A stretch of 64,000 nt of DNA from Komagataeibacter sucrofermentans DSM 15973 (GCF_040581405.1 NZ_CP137157.1:142001-206000), one strand, 5' to 3'. Counted from the stretch's first letter, positions 44,299 through 53,657 are shown. The notes: generated from the letters alone by a model not told the origin. A program made the numbers and translations.

Positions 44299-45300
44299 AT
44301 GCCAGATGACAGCCATATTGCCTCCTCCCGCCGCACCGTGCTGGCCGCAGCAGCAGGTCTTGTAACGGCAGCGGCGGCCTCTGGCCGGGCGCAGGCGGCG
44401 GAAATGGCCGCGCCCCGCCCGCCGCTGGTCGACCCGGAAAACGCCTATCCCCGCCCGCCTTTTCCCGAGCAGTCGCAGCCCTGGCCCGGCCTTGCGGGCA
44501 AGATGAATCCCCGCCCCGACCATGGCGAGACAAGCTACCGTGGCTCAGGCCGGCTGGCCGGGCGCAAGGCGCTGATTACCGGCGGTGATTCCGGCCTTGG
44601 CCGTGCCGCCGCCATTGCCTATGCCCGCGAGGGGGCGGATGTGGCCATCGCCTACCTGCCGCAGGAGGAACCCGACGCGCGCGAAGTGATTGCGCTGATC
44701 CGCGAGGCCGGGCGCAAGGCGGTTGCCCTGCCCGGTGACCTGCGTGACAGTAAATACTGCGCCCAGCTGGTCCAGCGCGCGCATGATGAACTTGGCGGGC
44801 TGGACATACTGGTCAGCAATGCAGGCCGCCAGCGCCATCAGGCCAGTATTCTGGATATTACCGACGAGCAGTTCGACGAGACCTTCCGCACCAATATCTA
44901 TGCCCTGTTCCACCTGAGCAAGGCCGCCATTCCGCTCATGCCGCGCGGGGCCGCGATCATTGCCACGGCCTCGGTCAATGCGTTCAGCCCGTCGGAGATC
45001 CTGCTGGATTATTCCGCGACCAAGGGGGCCATTGTCGCCTTCGTCAAGTCTTTGGCCAAGCAGATGGTGCACAAGGGCATTCGCGTCAACGCCGTGGCCC
45101 CCGGCCCGTTCTGGACCGCGCTGCAGATCAGTGGCGGGCAGACGGAGGAGAACATCCACAATTTTGGTGGCGAGACCCCGATGGGCCGTGCGGGCCAACC
45201 GGCCGAAATCGCGCCGATCTATGTGCTCCTGGCCTCATCGGAGGCAAGCTATATTACCGGGCAGGTCTATGCGGCCTCGGGCGGCACGGGGGTTGGCTGA
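44299..45300 (+). CDS. SDR family oxidoreductase with Tat-type signal (YghA-like)
   Basis: 333 residues. The N terminus [19 protein letters not shown] ending AQAAE is a twin-arginine signal, so export in folded form with bound cofactor is expected. The SDR domain begins after [64 protein letters not shown] and APGPFWTAL, then [19 protein letters not shown]. This layout is the YghA branch. The substrate is unknown; periplasmic sugar or aldehyde reduction is a guess. Confidence 0.85.
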   Translation: MPDDSHIASSRRTVLAAAAGLVTAAAASGRAQAAEMAAPRPPLVDPENAYPRPPFPEQSQPWPGLAGKMNPRPDHGETSYRGSGRLAGRKALITGGDSGLGRAAAIAYAREGADVAIAYLPQEEPDAREVIALIREAGRKAVALPGDLRDSKYCAQLVQRAHDELGGLDILVSNAGRQRHQASILDITDEQFDETFRTNIYALFHLSKAAIPLMPRGAAIIATASVNAFSPSEILLDYSATKGAIVAFVKSLAKQMVHKGIRVNAVAPGPFWTALQISGGQTEENIHNFGGETPMGRAGQPAEIAPIYVLLASSEASYITGQVYAASGGTGVG

Positions 45301-45339
45301 AGCCTTGCGCAGTACGGCGCGCGGTGGCACAGGATAGGC

Positions 45340-45453
45340 ATGCGCATGATCCTGCCTGCCCTGCTGATGCTGCTTGGTGTCGCGGCATGTTACTTCGCCA
45401 TTGGCATGATTACTGATGCCGGGCGTTTCATATCGGATTCCCATCCGTGGTGA
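45340..45453 (+). CDS. Very small membrane protein, 37 residues
   Basis: One helix, MRMILPALLMLLGVAAC, then YFAIGMITDAGRFISDSHPW. AGGATA lies before the ATG. It starts 40 nt behind the SDR gene. Too short for a family call. The Cys17 context (GVAAC) could act as a lipobox, which would leave a 21-residue lipopeptide. Confidence 0.35.
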   Translation: MRMILPALLMLLGVAACYFAIGMITDAGRFISDSHPW

Positions 45454-45470
45454 CATGCTAATGAAAAAGA

Positions 45471-45528
45471 ATAAAAGTTTCTGGTGAAGCCTTTTTGAAA
45501 AAGGCGACACCTAAAAACTTTTATCATT
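45471..45528. repeat. Dispersed hairpin repeat, intermediate form
   Basis: ATAAAAGTTTCTGGTGAAGC, then CTTTTTGAAAAAGGCGACAC and CTAAAAACTTTTAT. Outer arms AAAAGTTT and AAACTTTT pair; the GCCTTTTT/AAAAAGGC core is a second stem. Confidence 0.8.
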
Positions 45529-45589
45529 CCAAGGGATTATCGGGCCTGTCTTTTCAGGCAATCCCTTGACAGGCAAAGGGGATGACAGG

Positions 45590-45727
45590 ATGGCCGATCA
45601 GGATGTCACCACGCCGGGCCTTGCGGGCCTGTTATGGCCCCGTCGCAGCGTGTGTTACCGGCGGCTTGCCGGGTGGCTCATCCCCGACATGCGCTGGATG
45701 GAGCGACCCCGCCCGCTGGATATCTGA
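45590..45727 (+). CDS. Small basic protein, 45 residues
   Basis: Starts MADQDVTTPGLAGLLWPRRS after AGGGGATGACAGG. It is rich in Arg and Trp (YRRLAGWLIPDMRWMERP). No family is recognised. The coding look is fair but the length is small. It lies between the hairpin repeat and the CHRD gene. Confidence 0.35.
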   Translation: MADQDVTTPGLAGLLWPRRSVCYRRLAGWLIPDMRWMERPRPLDI

Positions 45728-45895
45728 AAAGCGCGTCACGGCACTGCTTTTTTAAGTATCTGGCAAGGTCAGGGCCCTAGAGGGATTTGTGTTGCGCTGC
45801 TTCGGGGTTCATGCATGTGATACGCATTCACGTTACGCATATCATATAAAAACCCGAACAAGACCTGCGGGCCACACCCCGCACTGGAGAGAGAC

Positions 45896-46333
45896 ATGAT
45901 CCGTTTTTCCGCCCTGCCTGCGCTCGTTGTGGCCAGTGTTGCGTTCGCCTCGCCCGCGCTGGCCTCGGTCGTGCGTTTTGAAGGGCATTTCGCGGGGGAA
46001 CATGGCGCGACATCCCACCCCGAGGGCAAGGTCGAGACCGCGCTGAACACGCGCACCAACCTCGTGAAATATGTCATTACATGGAGCGGCCTGAGCGGCC
46101 CGGTCACGGCGGCGCATTTCCATGGCCCGGCCCCGGCAGGCGAGGAAGCGGGCGTGCTCGTGCCCATTCCCAGCCCCTACAAGTCTGGGCAGCATGGCTC
46201 GGTCCTGCTCTCGTCCGAGCAGGCGCAGGCACTGCAGAACGGGCAGGTTTACGTCAATCTGCACACCGCAGCCCTGCCCAATGGCGAGGCCCGCGCCCAG
46301 ATCGAGCGCCAGACCCCGCCTGCCAGGCCGTAA
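45896..46333 (+). CDS. CHRD-domain exported protein
   Basis: 145 residues: signal peptide (LPALVVASVAFASPALA), then a CHRD domain with VRFEGHFAGEHGATSHPEGK, LVKYVITWSGLSGPVTAAHF, HGPAPAGEEAG and VYVNLHTAALPNGEARAQIE. CHRD domains occur in chordin and in many bacterial exported proteins; the function is unknown. GGAGAGA precedes the ATG. Confidence 0.85.
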   Translation: MIRFSALPALVVASVAFASPALASVVRFEGHFAGEHGATSHPEGKVETALNTRTNLVKYVITWSGLSGPVTAAHFHGPAPAGEEAGVLVPIPSPYKSGQHGSVLLSSEQAQALQNGQVYVNLHTAALPNGEARAQIERQTPPARP

Positions 46334-46431
46334 AGCGGGCCTGCGGGGCATAAAGTCCATGATAGGGTTTGCATGGCTGCTCTTTGTGCGGCACTGTTGG
46401 TGTTACGGCATGGAAGCCATGTTAATTCTTC

Positions 46432-47019
46432 ATGGAGCCGGGCGACATATCTCGCCACAAGTCAGGGAGTCTGCTTTTGCGCCTAGCACGTGTGGCCGTT
46501 ACCGCGGCTGTTATATCCCTGTCCGGTTTTGGTCCGTTCTGCGCCCATGCCCGCGCCGCGGATGCGCTTGGTGACCATACGGGCACGATCACCTTCACCA
46601 TTTCAGCGGCGGATGTCGGGGCGGGTGTGTCATGGGGCAAAGGCGTGCTGACCTTCGAGGGGCATGACTATCCCTTCCGCATCCGTGGTGGCTCGGGGGC
46701 TGCCATCGGTTTCTCGCGCACCCATGCGGTTGGCACCGTCTATAACCTGTATCGCGTGTCCGATATCGAGGGCACGTACTGGTCCGTGCAGGGCGAGGCC
46801 ACCATGGGGGCGGGCAAGGGCGGCGCCGTCATGGAAAACAATAACGGCATCTATATCAAGTTCACCTCGACAAGCAGCGGCGCGCGCCTTGCCTTCTCGG
46901 TCGAGCGCCTGACCGTGCGGCTCAACCCCGGCGTCACGCCGCCCGCGCCGCAGCAGCCTGCCACCACGCCCGCGGCCACCAATCCCGCCCCGGCCACCAG
47001 CCCTGCATCACACCAATAG
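46432..47019 (+). CDS. Uncharacterised exported protein
   Basis: 195 residues from the ATG at 46432, or 180 from a TTG at 46477, which has the better site AGGGAG and begins directly at the signal peptide (RLARVAVTAAVISLSGF). The mature domain is beta-rich and glycine-rich: TGTITFTISAADVGAGVSWG, GVLTFEGHDYPFRIRGGSG, VGTVYNLYRVSDIEGTYW. The tail is a Pro/Ala/Thr linker of about 30 residues. Family not recognised. Confidence 0.65.
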   Translation: MEPGDISRHKSGSLLLRLARVAVTAAVISLSGFGPFCAHARAADALGDHTGTITFTISAADVGAGVSWGKGVLTFEGHDYPFRIRGGSGAAIGFSRTHAVGTVYNLYRVSDIEGTYWSVQGEATMGAGKGGAVMENNNGIYIKFTSTSSGARLAFSVERLTVRLNPGVTPPAPQQPATTPAATNPAPATSPASHQ

Positions 47020-47079
47020 GCAGGCGGCACCCTGATCGTGCATGGTAGCTTCATCATGAAAACGGATGGAGCCACCAGC

Positions 47080-47949
47080 ATGACAGAAAACACCCATAGT
47101 TTTGGCGATGGCCGCCTGGCCGCCAGCGTGCACGCGAAGGGGGCCGAACTGTGCGCCCTGCGCGCGGGCGGGCGCGATCTGCTGTGGGGCGGTGGCGCGC
47201 CGTGGCAGCGGCAGTCACCGGTGCTGTTCCCCATCGTGGGGCGGCTGGTTGATGATACCGCCTGGGTAGAGGGCAGGCCCTACCGCATGACGCAGCATGG
47301 CTTCGCGCGCGACTGCACCTTCCGCTGGCTTGCGCGTGACGAGACCGGCTGCCGCCTCGAACTCGTCGACACGGACGAGACGCGTAAAATGTTCCCCTTC
47401 GCGTTCAGCCTCGTGATCGAATACCGGATCGAACAGGGCACCCTGTCGGTGCGCTACTGCGTGACCAACCCCGATAGCGCGCGTGTGCTGCCCGCCTCGC
47501 TTGGCGCGCACCCGGCCTTCATCTGGCCGCTTGCCCCCGATGTGCCCAAGAACCGGCATGTCATTACCTTTGATGCGCCCGAACCCGCCCCCATCCGCCG
47601 CCTGCAAGGGGGCCTGCTGCTGCCCGAGGCCCTGCCCACGCCCATCAAGGGCCACACGCTGGCGCTTGACGAGGCCCTGTTCGCGCCCGACGCGCTGATT
47701 CTCGACCAGTTGGCCAGCCATGGCCTGACCTATGGCATCCCCGATGGGCCGGGTCTTAGGCTGGCATGGGAGGGCTTTCCCTATCTGGGCCTGTGGATGA
47801 AGCCGGGCGGTGATTTCCTGTGCATCGAGCCCTGGCATGGCATTGCAAGCCCGGTGGGGTTCAGTGGTGAATTTTCTGCTCGTCCAGGCGTGTTTCACCT
47901 CCAGCCGGGGCAGGAATGGCGGGCAGGCTGGCAGGTTGGCTGCATCTGA
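47080..47949 (+). CDS. Aldose 1-epimerase family protein (LacX-like)
   Basis: 289 residues from the ATG at 47080 with GGAG before it; upstream starts at 47038 and 47056 lack good sites. The galactose-mutarotase fold is shown by GAELCALRAGGRDLLWGG, PVLFPIVGRLVDD, the histidine in MTQHGFARD, LGAHPAFIWPL and CIEPWHGIASPVG. It interconverts alpha and beta sugar anomers in the cytoplasm. No sugar operon is adjacent. Confidence 0.85.
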   Translation: MTENTHSFGDGRLAASVHAKGAELCALRAGGRDLLWGGGAPWQRQSPVLFPIVGRLVDDTAWVEGRPYRMTQHGFARDCTFRWLARDETGCRLELVDTDETRKMFPFAFSLVIEYRIEQGTLSVRYCVTNPDSARVLPASLGAHPAFIWPLAPDVPKNRHVITFDAPEPAPIRRLQGGLLLPEALPTPIKGHTLALDEALFAPDALILDQLASHGLTYGIPDGPGLRLAWEGFPYLGLWMKPGGDFLCIEPWHGIASPVGFSGEFSARPGVFHLQPGQEWRAGWQVGCI

Positions 47950-48477
47950 GCGGGGCGGCTTCCGGCGGGTGTATTTTCCGCGCAACACCTGCCGGAATAA
48001 GCCTTGCGAAAACAGCATGGATCGACCCGTAAATCTGCGAAAATATCGGATGTGCAAGGCGATGGTTGCGGCGTAGTAGAGCAACAGGAGCAGCATGCGG
48101 CAGTATCGCCCGCTAGGCTCACGGGAAACGCCTTGATGCGTAGTTTTTCTCCTGTCCCCGTCGTGGGATTTTCCCCGTCTTCCCCCTCCCTCCCGATCCG
48201 CTCCTTCCGCCAGCGCGTAAGTGCGTGGGTGGGTGCGGCCTATCGCAAGCAGGGGATGATGCTGCTCTCTACAGTGCCCAGCGTGGCCGTGCCCTCGGGC
48301 TGCCATAGCGGCATGGAGGGCAGCCCCTCGCTGCTCGCGCTGCGCGGCTGGGATCGCGCCTGAACCTGCTGCCTGCGGGCAGGCCAGTTCTGTGATATTG
48401 TGTATGGCGGCGCATTCCGGTGCGCCGCCATATTCATGACTGCCGCATGGCGCGGGCGAACAGGAAGGCACAGGGCG
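47950..48477. other. Spacer without a convincing gene
   Basis: 528 nt. Possible reading frames of up to 119 residues on the plus strand have no ribosome site, no domain and biased composition, so none is called. No hairpin repeat or RNA was recognised. Confidence 0.4.
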
Positions 48478-49116
48478 ATGCACAGGCGCATGTTGAACTG
48501 CATGGGGGGACTTGGCCTTGCCATGCTGGCGCATGGGGGCACCGCAGGGGCGGCGACAACCGCCTTCAACAAAATGCCGGATTACGAGAAATTCGGCATT
48601 ATGGTTTCTTCCGCCTACCATGTGCGGCGCTGCGAAGTGACGGTGCGCGTCAACCCCACCCGTTTTGCCCAGAGCGCCACCGCGCTGGAAAACGAGGGTA
48701 TTCTCGATAACGCCACGACCGATCTCATCAACAAACGGCCCGAATACTATATCGGCCAGGCCATGCACGAGATCGTGCCGACCATCATCTACCATACCTT
48801 CCTGCGCTATACCGATGCGGCGACCTGCCGGTTCACGTTCCGCAACCGGGCGGGGCAGGATGATGCGCTGTACGGCTATACCGCATCCGAGCCGACCTTC
48901 CTCAGCTTTGTCGTGCGCAGCCATACCATGACGCAGGTGGACTGGTACAAGGCCAGCTTTGACGAGATCAAGGAAGTCTCGGCCCAGTTCAATGAAGACC
49001 CCGCCTACGCTACCCCCGCCACGCAGGAGGAAGGCATCCCCCCGGCCCAGCCCACCGCCGCGGGCCTGCCCGGAGCGGAGGATGAAGCGCCGGGGGTGAC
49101 AGACGGGCTGCGATGA
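48478..49116 (+). CDS. Uncharacterised exported protein
   Basis: 212 residues from the ATG at 48478. A signal peptide (LNCMGGLGLAMLAHGGTAGAA) precedes a soluble domain with two cysteines (RRCEVTVRVN and ATCRFTFRN) that could form a disulfide. The C terminus is rich in Pro, Ala and Glu. No family is recognised. It ends 13 nt before bluB; cotranscription is likely but no functional link is evident. Confidence 0.65.
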   Translation: MHRRMLNCMGGLGLAMLAHGGTAGAATTAFNKMPDYEKFGIMVSSAYHVRRCEVTVRVNPTRFAQSATALENEGILDNATTDLINKRPEYYIGQAMHEIVPTIIYHTFLRYTDAATCRFTFRNRAGQDDALYGYTASEPTFLSFVVRSHTMTQVDWYKASFDEIKEVSAQFNEDPAYATPATQEEGIPPAQPTAAGLPGAEDEAPGVTDGLR

Positions 49117-49129
49117 ACCACAAACAGGC

Positions 49130-49777
49130 ATGACCATCACCACCCCGCCGGAATTTTCATCCCAGTTTATGGACCAGTTGCGCGACCTGCTGCGCTGGCG
49201 GCGTGATGTGCGCCATTTCCGCCCCGACCCGGTGCCCGAACCCGTGCTTGATGACCTGCTGCGCACCGCCTGCCTTGCCCCCTCGGTCGGGCTGAGCGAG
49301 CCGTGGCGCTTCGTGCGCGTTGATGATGCGGCCCGGCGGGCTGCGGTGCGGGCGGATTTTACCCGCTGCAACGAGGCCGCCCTGGCCGATCGTGACGGGC
49401 CGGACGCCCTGCGTTACGCGCGGCTGAAACTGGCCGGGCTGGATGATGCCCCCCACCATGTGGCGGTGTTCTCGCACCCCGACCCCGCGCAGGGGCGCGG
49501 GCTGGGGCGGGCAACCATGCCGCAGACCACCACCTGGTCCACTGTCATGGCCATCCATACTTTCTGGCTGGCGGCGACGGCGGCGGGCGTGGGAGTGGGC
49601 TGGGTCTCGATCATTGATCCCGACCAGGTTGCGGCCGTGCTGGACATGGACCCCGCACTCGAACTCGTGGCCTATCTGTGCGTAGGCTACCCCGCAGCCC
49701 CCGCGAGCACGCCTGAACTGGAGCGGCGCGGCTGGGAGCACCGCGCGCCCGAGCGGCGGCAGTGGATCCGGCGCTAG
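49130..49777 (+). CDS. bluB: 5,6-dimethylbenzimidazole synthase
   Basis: 215 residues, nitroreductase-like. BluB breaks FMN in the presence of oxygen to give the lower ligand of vitamin B12. Family marks: LLRWRRDVRHFRPDPVPEPV, LAPSVGLSEPWRFVRV, MPQTTTWSTVMAIHTFWLAA, GVGVGWVSIIDPDQV and CVGYP. No other cobalamin gene is adjacent. The stop is followed by three copies of a GCGAGACGG-like 9-mer (49781-49807). Confidence 0.92.
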   Translation: MTITTPPEFSSQFMDQLRDLLRWRRDVRHFRPDPVPEPVLDDLLRTACLAPSVGLSEPWRFVRVDDAARRAAVRADFTRCNEAALADRDGPDALRYARLKLAGLDDAPHHVAVFSHPDPAQGRGLGRATMPQTTTWSTVMAIHTFWLAATAAGVGVGWVSIIDPDQVAAVLDMDPALELVAYLCVGYPAAPASTPELERRGWEHRAPERRQWIRR

Positions 49778-50235
49778 GCGGCGGGCGAGACGGGCGAGAC
49801 GGGCGAGCAGTCATCCATGCGGGGCAGTTCTGGCTGGCAGCGGATCTGCCCGGTTATGACAATGCGGTGCCTGAACTGACATCACGCGCTGATAATGCAG
49901 TGGTAAAGGTGATGCGCCGCGCGCGTGCATAAGGGGCAGGCCCGCCGGGGTATTCCTGCCCGGATTTTGTGTATTCGTGGCGCTGTTACATGGGGTAGTT
50001 GCGTATCGGGCATATTGGTATTGTGGCCCATCTTCACGGATGGTTGAAAAAACGGGTGGCAGATATTCGTTAAATCCGGTTTTGCCCGGCGTCTGTTTCA
50101 ACCATTGTACCGACCGGATTTCAGGCCGGGGGGGCGCGCGCCTTCTGGCTCCGTATCGCGTATCTGGTCCGGGCGTGCCCAGTCTATGTTCCGGTAAGAA
50201 ATCATGATGACCTGCCCGGCACGGAGGACTGAACG
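49778..50235. other. Spacer between bluB and the DedA gene
   Basis: 458 nt. It begins with a short tandem 9-mer (ACGGGCGAG three times, 49781-49807). A weak open frame from a GTG at 49762 to 49932 (56 codons) is possible but unsupported. No RNA gene was recognised. Confidence 0.35.
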
Positions 50236-50886
50236 CTGCTGCATCATTTCGAATACCTGTTCCAGCATTATGGCTATGGGGTCATTACCTTTATTGTCAT
50301 GCTGGAAAGCATGGGCCTGCCGCTGCCTGCCGAGACACTGATCATTTCCGCCTCAGTCTATTGCGCAGCCACCCATCGGCTCGATATCCGCTGGGTGGCC
50401 CTTGCTGCCGTGATGGGGGCCGTCATTGGTGATAATATCGGTTACATGATCGGGCGCCGCGTGGGCCTGCCGCTACTGCAGAAATATGGCAGCCGCATCA
50501 AGCTCACCCCGCAAAGGCTGCTGCTTGGCCGTTTCCTGTTCCGCCATCATGGCAGCGGCATCGTGTTCTTCGGGCGTTTTGTGGCGCTGCTGCGTGTGTT
50601 CGTGGCACTGCTGGCCGGGGCCAATCACATGCCCTGGCCGCGCTTCATGATCTTTAATGCGCTGGGCGGCCTGTGCTGGGCAGGGGGGTACGCCACCGGG
50701 GCATATTATCTGGGCCGCAAGGTTACGCAGGTATCAGGGCCAGCAAGCATCGGGCTGGGCCTGGCTGTGGCGGTGGGGCTTGTGGCGAGCGCGGTGTTCC
50801 TGCGCCGCAATGAACAGCGCCTGACCGCGCAGGCCCTGCGTGAGGCCGAGGCGGAAAATGCGGCAGACGGAACACGCGCCGCCTGA
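50236..50886 (+). CDS. DedA family membrane protein, probable CTG start
   Basis: 216 residues if started at the CTG at 50236, which follows a full GGAGGA site by 8 nt. The resulting N terminus LLHHFEYLFQHYGYGVITFI is the normal DedA start. The first ATG is only at 50299 and would remove the first helix part. Then come MLESMGLPLPAETLIISASV, GDNIGYMIGRRVGLPL and FGRFVALLRVFVALLAGANH with the conserved Arg pair. DedA proteins keep membrane lipid and proton balance, some moving undecaprenyl phosphate. Upstream TGA at 50230 closes the frame. Confidence 0.85.
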   Translation: MLHHFEYLFQHYGYGVITFIVMLESMGLPLPAETLIISASVYCAATHRLDIRWVALAAVMGAVIGDNIGYMIGRRVGLPLLQKYGSRIKLTPQRLLLGRFLFRHHGSGIVFFGRFVALLRVFVALLAGANHMPWPRFMIFNALGGLCWAGGYATGAYYLGRKVTQVSGPASIGLGLAVAVGLVASAVFLRRNEQRLTAQALREAEAENAADGTRAA

Positions 50887-50895
50887 ACGTTGTGG

Positions 50896-51384
50896 TCAGG
50901 CGCTTTTGGCCAGCGGCTGCTGCGTCTGTTGAAGCTGGGTTGGCCCGGGCAGGCGGGTGAGCAGATGCGGGCGCTCATGATCTGGCAGCAGGTCGGCCAG
51001 CGTTGTTGAATCCAGCACGCTCATGAAGGCGCCGAGCGCGGTGGAGAGCACGCCGCGCAGCTTGCACATGTCCGACAGGATGCAGCAGTTGCCATCGGCC
51101 TGGCTGGGTTCACAATGGACCAGCTGCAGGTCATCCTCGGTCTGGCGCACGACATCGCCAATGCGGATATCTTCGGGGGCATGGCCAAGGATAAGGCCAC
51201 CACCACGACCGCGCCGCGCATCAATCAGCCCAAGGCGGGACAGTCGGTGAATGACCTTGACGAGGTGATTCTCGGAAATGTCATACGCGCCGGCTATCTC
51301 ATGGATCGAGACACGCCTGTCGGCATGCAATCCCATGTATAACAGCGTACGTAAGGCATAATCGGTGTGCAGGGTCAGGCGCAT
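50896..51384 (-). CDS. nsrR: Rrf2 family regulator, NsrR type
   Basis: 162 residues from the ATG at 51384. The winged helix starts MRLTLHTDYALRTLLYMGLH with a recognition helix in ISENHLVKVIHRLSRLGLID and the wing GRGGGLILG. The cysteines HCEPSQADGNCCILSDMC can hold an iron-sulfur cluster in the NsrR spacing. NsrR senses nitric oxide and represses detoxification genes. It ends 9 nt from the DedA gene, tail to tail. A dyad at 51430-51452 suggests autoregulation. Confidence 0.85.
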   Translation of the reverse strand: MRLTLHTDYALRTLLYMGLHADRRVSIHEIAGAYDISENHLVKVIHRLSRLGLIDARRGRGGGLILGHAPEDIRIGDVVRQTEDDLQLVHCEPSQADGNCCILSDMCKLRGVLSTALGAFMSVLDSTTLADLLPDHERPHLLTRLPGPTQLQQTQQPLAKSA

Positions 51385-51399
51385 ACCGATAGCTAGCAT

Positions 51400-52374
51400 G
51401 GCGTGAATGAGCAGAAACAGACCTCTATAAATTGCATAATAAATGCATATTAAAGGGCAAAACTCCCTCCAGGCCTTGGTTTTGGGGCCTTGATTGCGCT
51501 TAAAGACGACAGATTCGGTGCTGTAGTATCACGGTAATGTGATTGAAGTAACAGATAACCACCATCATCCTGCCTCTATCCCTTCGGGCGGGTCCGGTTT
51601 GCGTTCTGGTATGGAAAAACACGGCTCATTCTGCAATAAAAAACAATATTTTCAGTAGTTTAATATTTAAAACCTGTGGTTGTGCACCCTGCCTTGCTGT
51701 GGAAAGGAAGGGAAGCTGACACACGTTTTCATCATGCGAGTGATTAGGGTGAGCAATAAGCAGTTGCATCAGCGGTGTCAGGACGCGCGTTTCCATGCGC
51801 CGGGCCGGAGCCTGGCACGGGCCAGCTCTCGTTGCCCCGCATTGAGACAATACTAAAAAATGAGGGAAAACTGCCAAAAACAGGCATATCTTGCATTGCC
51901 ATGCCATCATTCGTGGCAGGGGTTCGTGCAGGCGCGTAGCCGCATCCATCATGCCGCCTGCATCTTGGAATGCGATTCGTATTCCCTTTTCCCGCACCGG
52001 CTGGGAGGGGAATCATGGGGCAACACCGCTGCCCGCCAGCCTGACCTTGTGGTGATATATCGGCCAAGGTGGCCAGAAACTGCCGCCAACCCATGGCTGG
52101 CCAGCCTGCATGCATGTCCATCTGCTTTGTTTCTTCCTTGCCCGTCCCGGTGCGCCCTACGGGTCAAGGAAAAGATAATGCATCAGGCGCATGATCGCGC
52201 AGCAATGTCTCCATAATCACATTCTATTCAAAAGGGTAGGGGGGTATGCGTATAACAGTTGTGTGATGTCGGCCCTGCCTGCCCGTCCGCTCAGGGGTGG
52301 GCTATGCGTCTGCCTTGCAAAACCGGGGGGGCGTGCGTTACTCCCGGCGTTATCTTCTGATCAATGGCAGCAGG
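51400..52374. other. Long spacer before the dicarboxylate symporter gene
   Basis: Almost 1 kb. It includes the possible NsrR operator and an AT-rich stretch at 51625-51675. Frames up to 125 codons exist but lack sites or domains. A 12-codon ATG frame at 52178 has a good AAGGAAAAGATA site and might be a leader. No IS or RNA was recognised. Confidence 0.4.
51430..51452. promoter_or_regulatory. Possible NsrR operator upstream of nsrR
   Basis: AATTGCATAAT and AAATGCATATT face each other; 7 of 11 positions pair. The TGCAT/ATGCA arms and AT-rich core resemble the NsrR site of gammaproteobacteria (ATGCATTT-AAATGCAT). It is about 46 nt upstream of the chosen nsrR start, a place fit for autorepression. 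Confidence 0.45.
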
Positions 52375-53643
52375 ATGAGTGATTTGGCCGAGCCCGGAAA
52401 ACGTAATGCCAGCGGACGCACGCGCGCCATTGTGGTCGCGCTGTTGCTCGGCGTGGTCGTGGGGCTGGGGCTGCATGCGGCGGGGCCTGCTGCGGTCGAG
52501 GGCGCCACCCGCTGCGCAACCCTGCTGACGGGGCTGTTCCTGCGGCTTGTGCGCATGATCATCGCCCCGCTTGTTTTTGCCACCCTTGTGTCGGGCATTG
52601 GCAGCCTTGGTGATGGCACGCAGGTGCTGCGCATCGGGGGGCGCATCCTGCTGTGGTTTATCGTCGCCTCCTTCCTGTCGCTCGTGACCGGCCTGCTTGC
52701 CGCCAACCTGCTCCAGCCCGGCGTGGGCTTTACCGTGCCCACGGCAGCAGGCGATATGGGGCTGGCGCATGCGCATTTTGATCCGGTCGAGTTCGTGCTG
52801 CATGTGGTGCCCACCAGCATTTTCGATGCCATGGGCCGCAACGACATCCTGCAGATCGTGGTGTTCTCTGTCCTGTTCGGCCTGGCGCTGCCCGCGGCGG
52901 GCAAGGGGGCGCAGCGCATGATCCTGCCCTGGACGGCCGAACTCGCCCGCATCATGCTGCGCATGACCGATATGGTGATGTATGCCGCCCCCGTGGCCGT
53001 GTTCGGCTCGGTCATGGGCAGCGTGGCCCATAGCGGCATTGGCATTCTGGGCATGTTTGGCGTGTTTCTGTGCAAGTTCTACGGCACGCTGGGCGTGCTG
53101 TGGGTGCTGCTCACCGCCATGACCTTCTGCGTGCTGGGGCGGCGCGTGTTCGCGCTGGCCAGGCTGCTGATCCAGCCCATCCTGCTTGGCTTCGCCACCG
53201 CGAGCAGCGAGGCCGTCTACCCGCTGCTGGTCGAGCGGCTGGAGCTGTTTGGCGTGCCCGACCGCATCAGCGGCTTCGTGCTGCCGCTGGGCTACAGCTT
53301 CAACCTTGATGGCTCGGTGCTGTTCCAGTCCTTCGGCGCGCTGTTCATTGCGCAGGCCTATGGCATCCACATCCCCGTAGGCCAGCAGATCGCGATGGTG
53401 CTGGTGATGATGCTGAGCAGCAAGGGCATTGCGGGCGTGCCGCGCGCGGCCCTGGTCACGCTGGCTGCCGTCATGCCGCAGTTCGGCCTGCCCGAGGCGG
53501 GGCTGGCGCTGATTCTGGGCATTGACCATTTTCTCGACATGGCGCGCACGGCCACCAACGTGCTGGGCAATGGCTATGCCGCTGCCGTCGCCGCCCGGTG
53601 GGAAGGCGAACTGGCCGACCACGCGCTGGAGGAGGGGGCGTAA
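52375..53643 (+). CDS. Dicarboxylate/amino acid:cation symporter (DAACS family)
   Basis: 422 residues from the ATG at 52375 (GCAGCAGG before it). About eight helices with two re-entrant loops, as in GltP/DctA: VRMIIAPLVFATLVSGIGSL, the ATASSEAVYPLLVERL loop (in place of the usual serine-rich loop), GYSFNLDGSVLFQSFGALFI and LILGIDHFLDMARTATNVLGNG. It imports C4-dicarboxylates or glutamate/aspartate with protons or sodium; which of these cannot be told. Followed by a two-stem hairpin repeat. Confidence 0.88.
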   Translation: MSDLAEPGKRNASGRTRAIVVALLLGVVVGLGLHAAGPAAVEGATRCATLLTGLFLRLVRMIIAPLVFATLVSGIGSLGDGTQVLRIGGRILLWFIVASFLSLVTGLLAANLLQPGVGFTVPTAAGDMGLAHAHFDPVEFVLHVVPTSIFDAMGRNDILQIVVFSVLFGLALPAAGKGAQRMILPWTAELARIMLRMTDMVMYAAPVAVFGSVMGSVAHSGIGILGMFGVFLCKFYGTLGVLWVLLTAMTFCVLGRRVFALARLLIQPILLGFATASSEAVYPLLVERLELFGVPDRISGFVLPLGYSFNLDGSVLFQSFGALFIAQAYGIHIPVGQQIAMVLVMMLSSKGIAGVPRAALVTLAAVMPQFGLPEAGLALILGIDHFLDMARTATNVLGNGYAAAVAARWEGELADHALEEGA

Positions 53644-53657
53644 CGCCCTGCAGGGTA

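Noticed and set aside
48004-48363. A 119-codon plus-strand frame in the spacer after the epimerase
   Set aside because: No ribosome site, no domain and skewed composition.
47215-49371. A 718-codon open frame on the minus strand
   Set aside because: It lies antisense to the epimerase, an exported protein and bluB, has repetitive His/Arg-rich composition and no domain. High GC makes such shadows common.
49781-49807. Three tandem 9-mers as a CRISPR or minisatellite
   Set aside because: Only three short copies with no spacers; ordinary short duplication.
49762-49932. A 56-codon frame from a GTG after bluB
   Set aside because: Some coding look, but no ribosome site, and it overlaps the end of bluB. 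Too weak to list as a gene.
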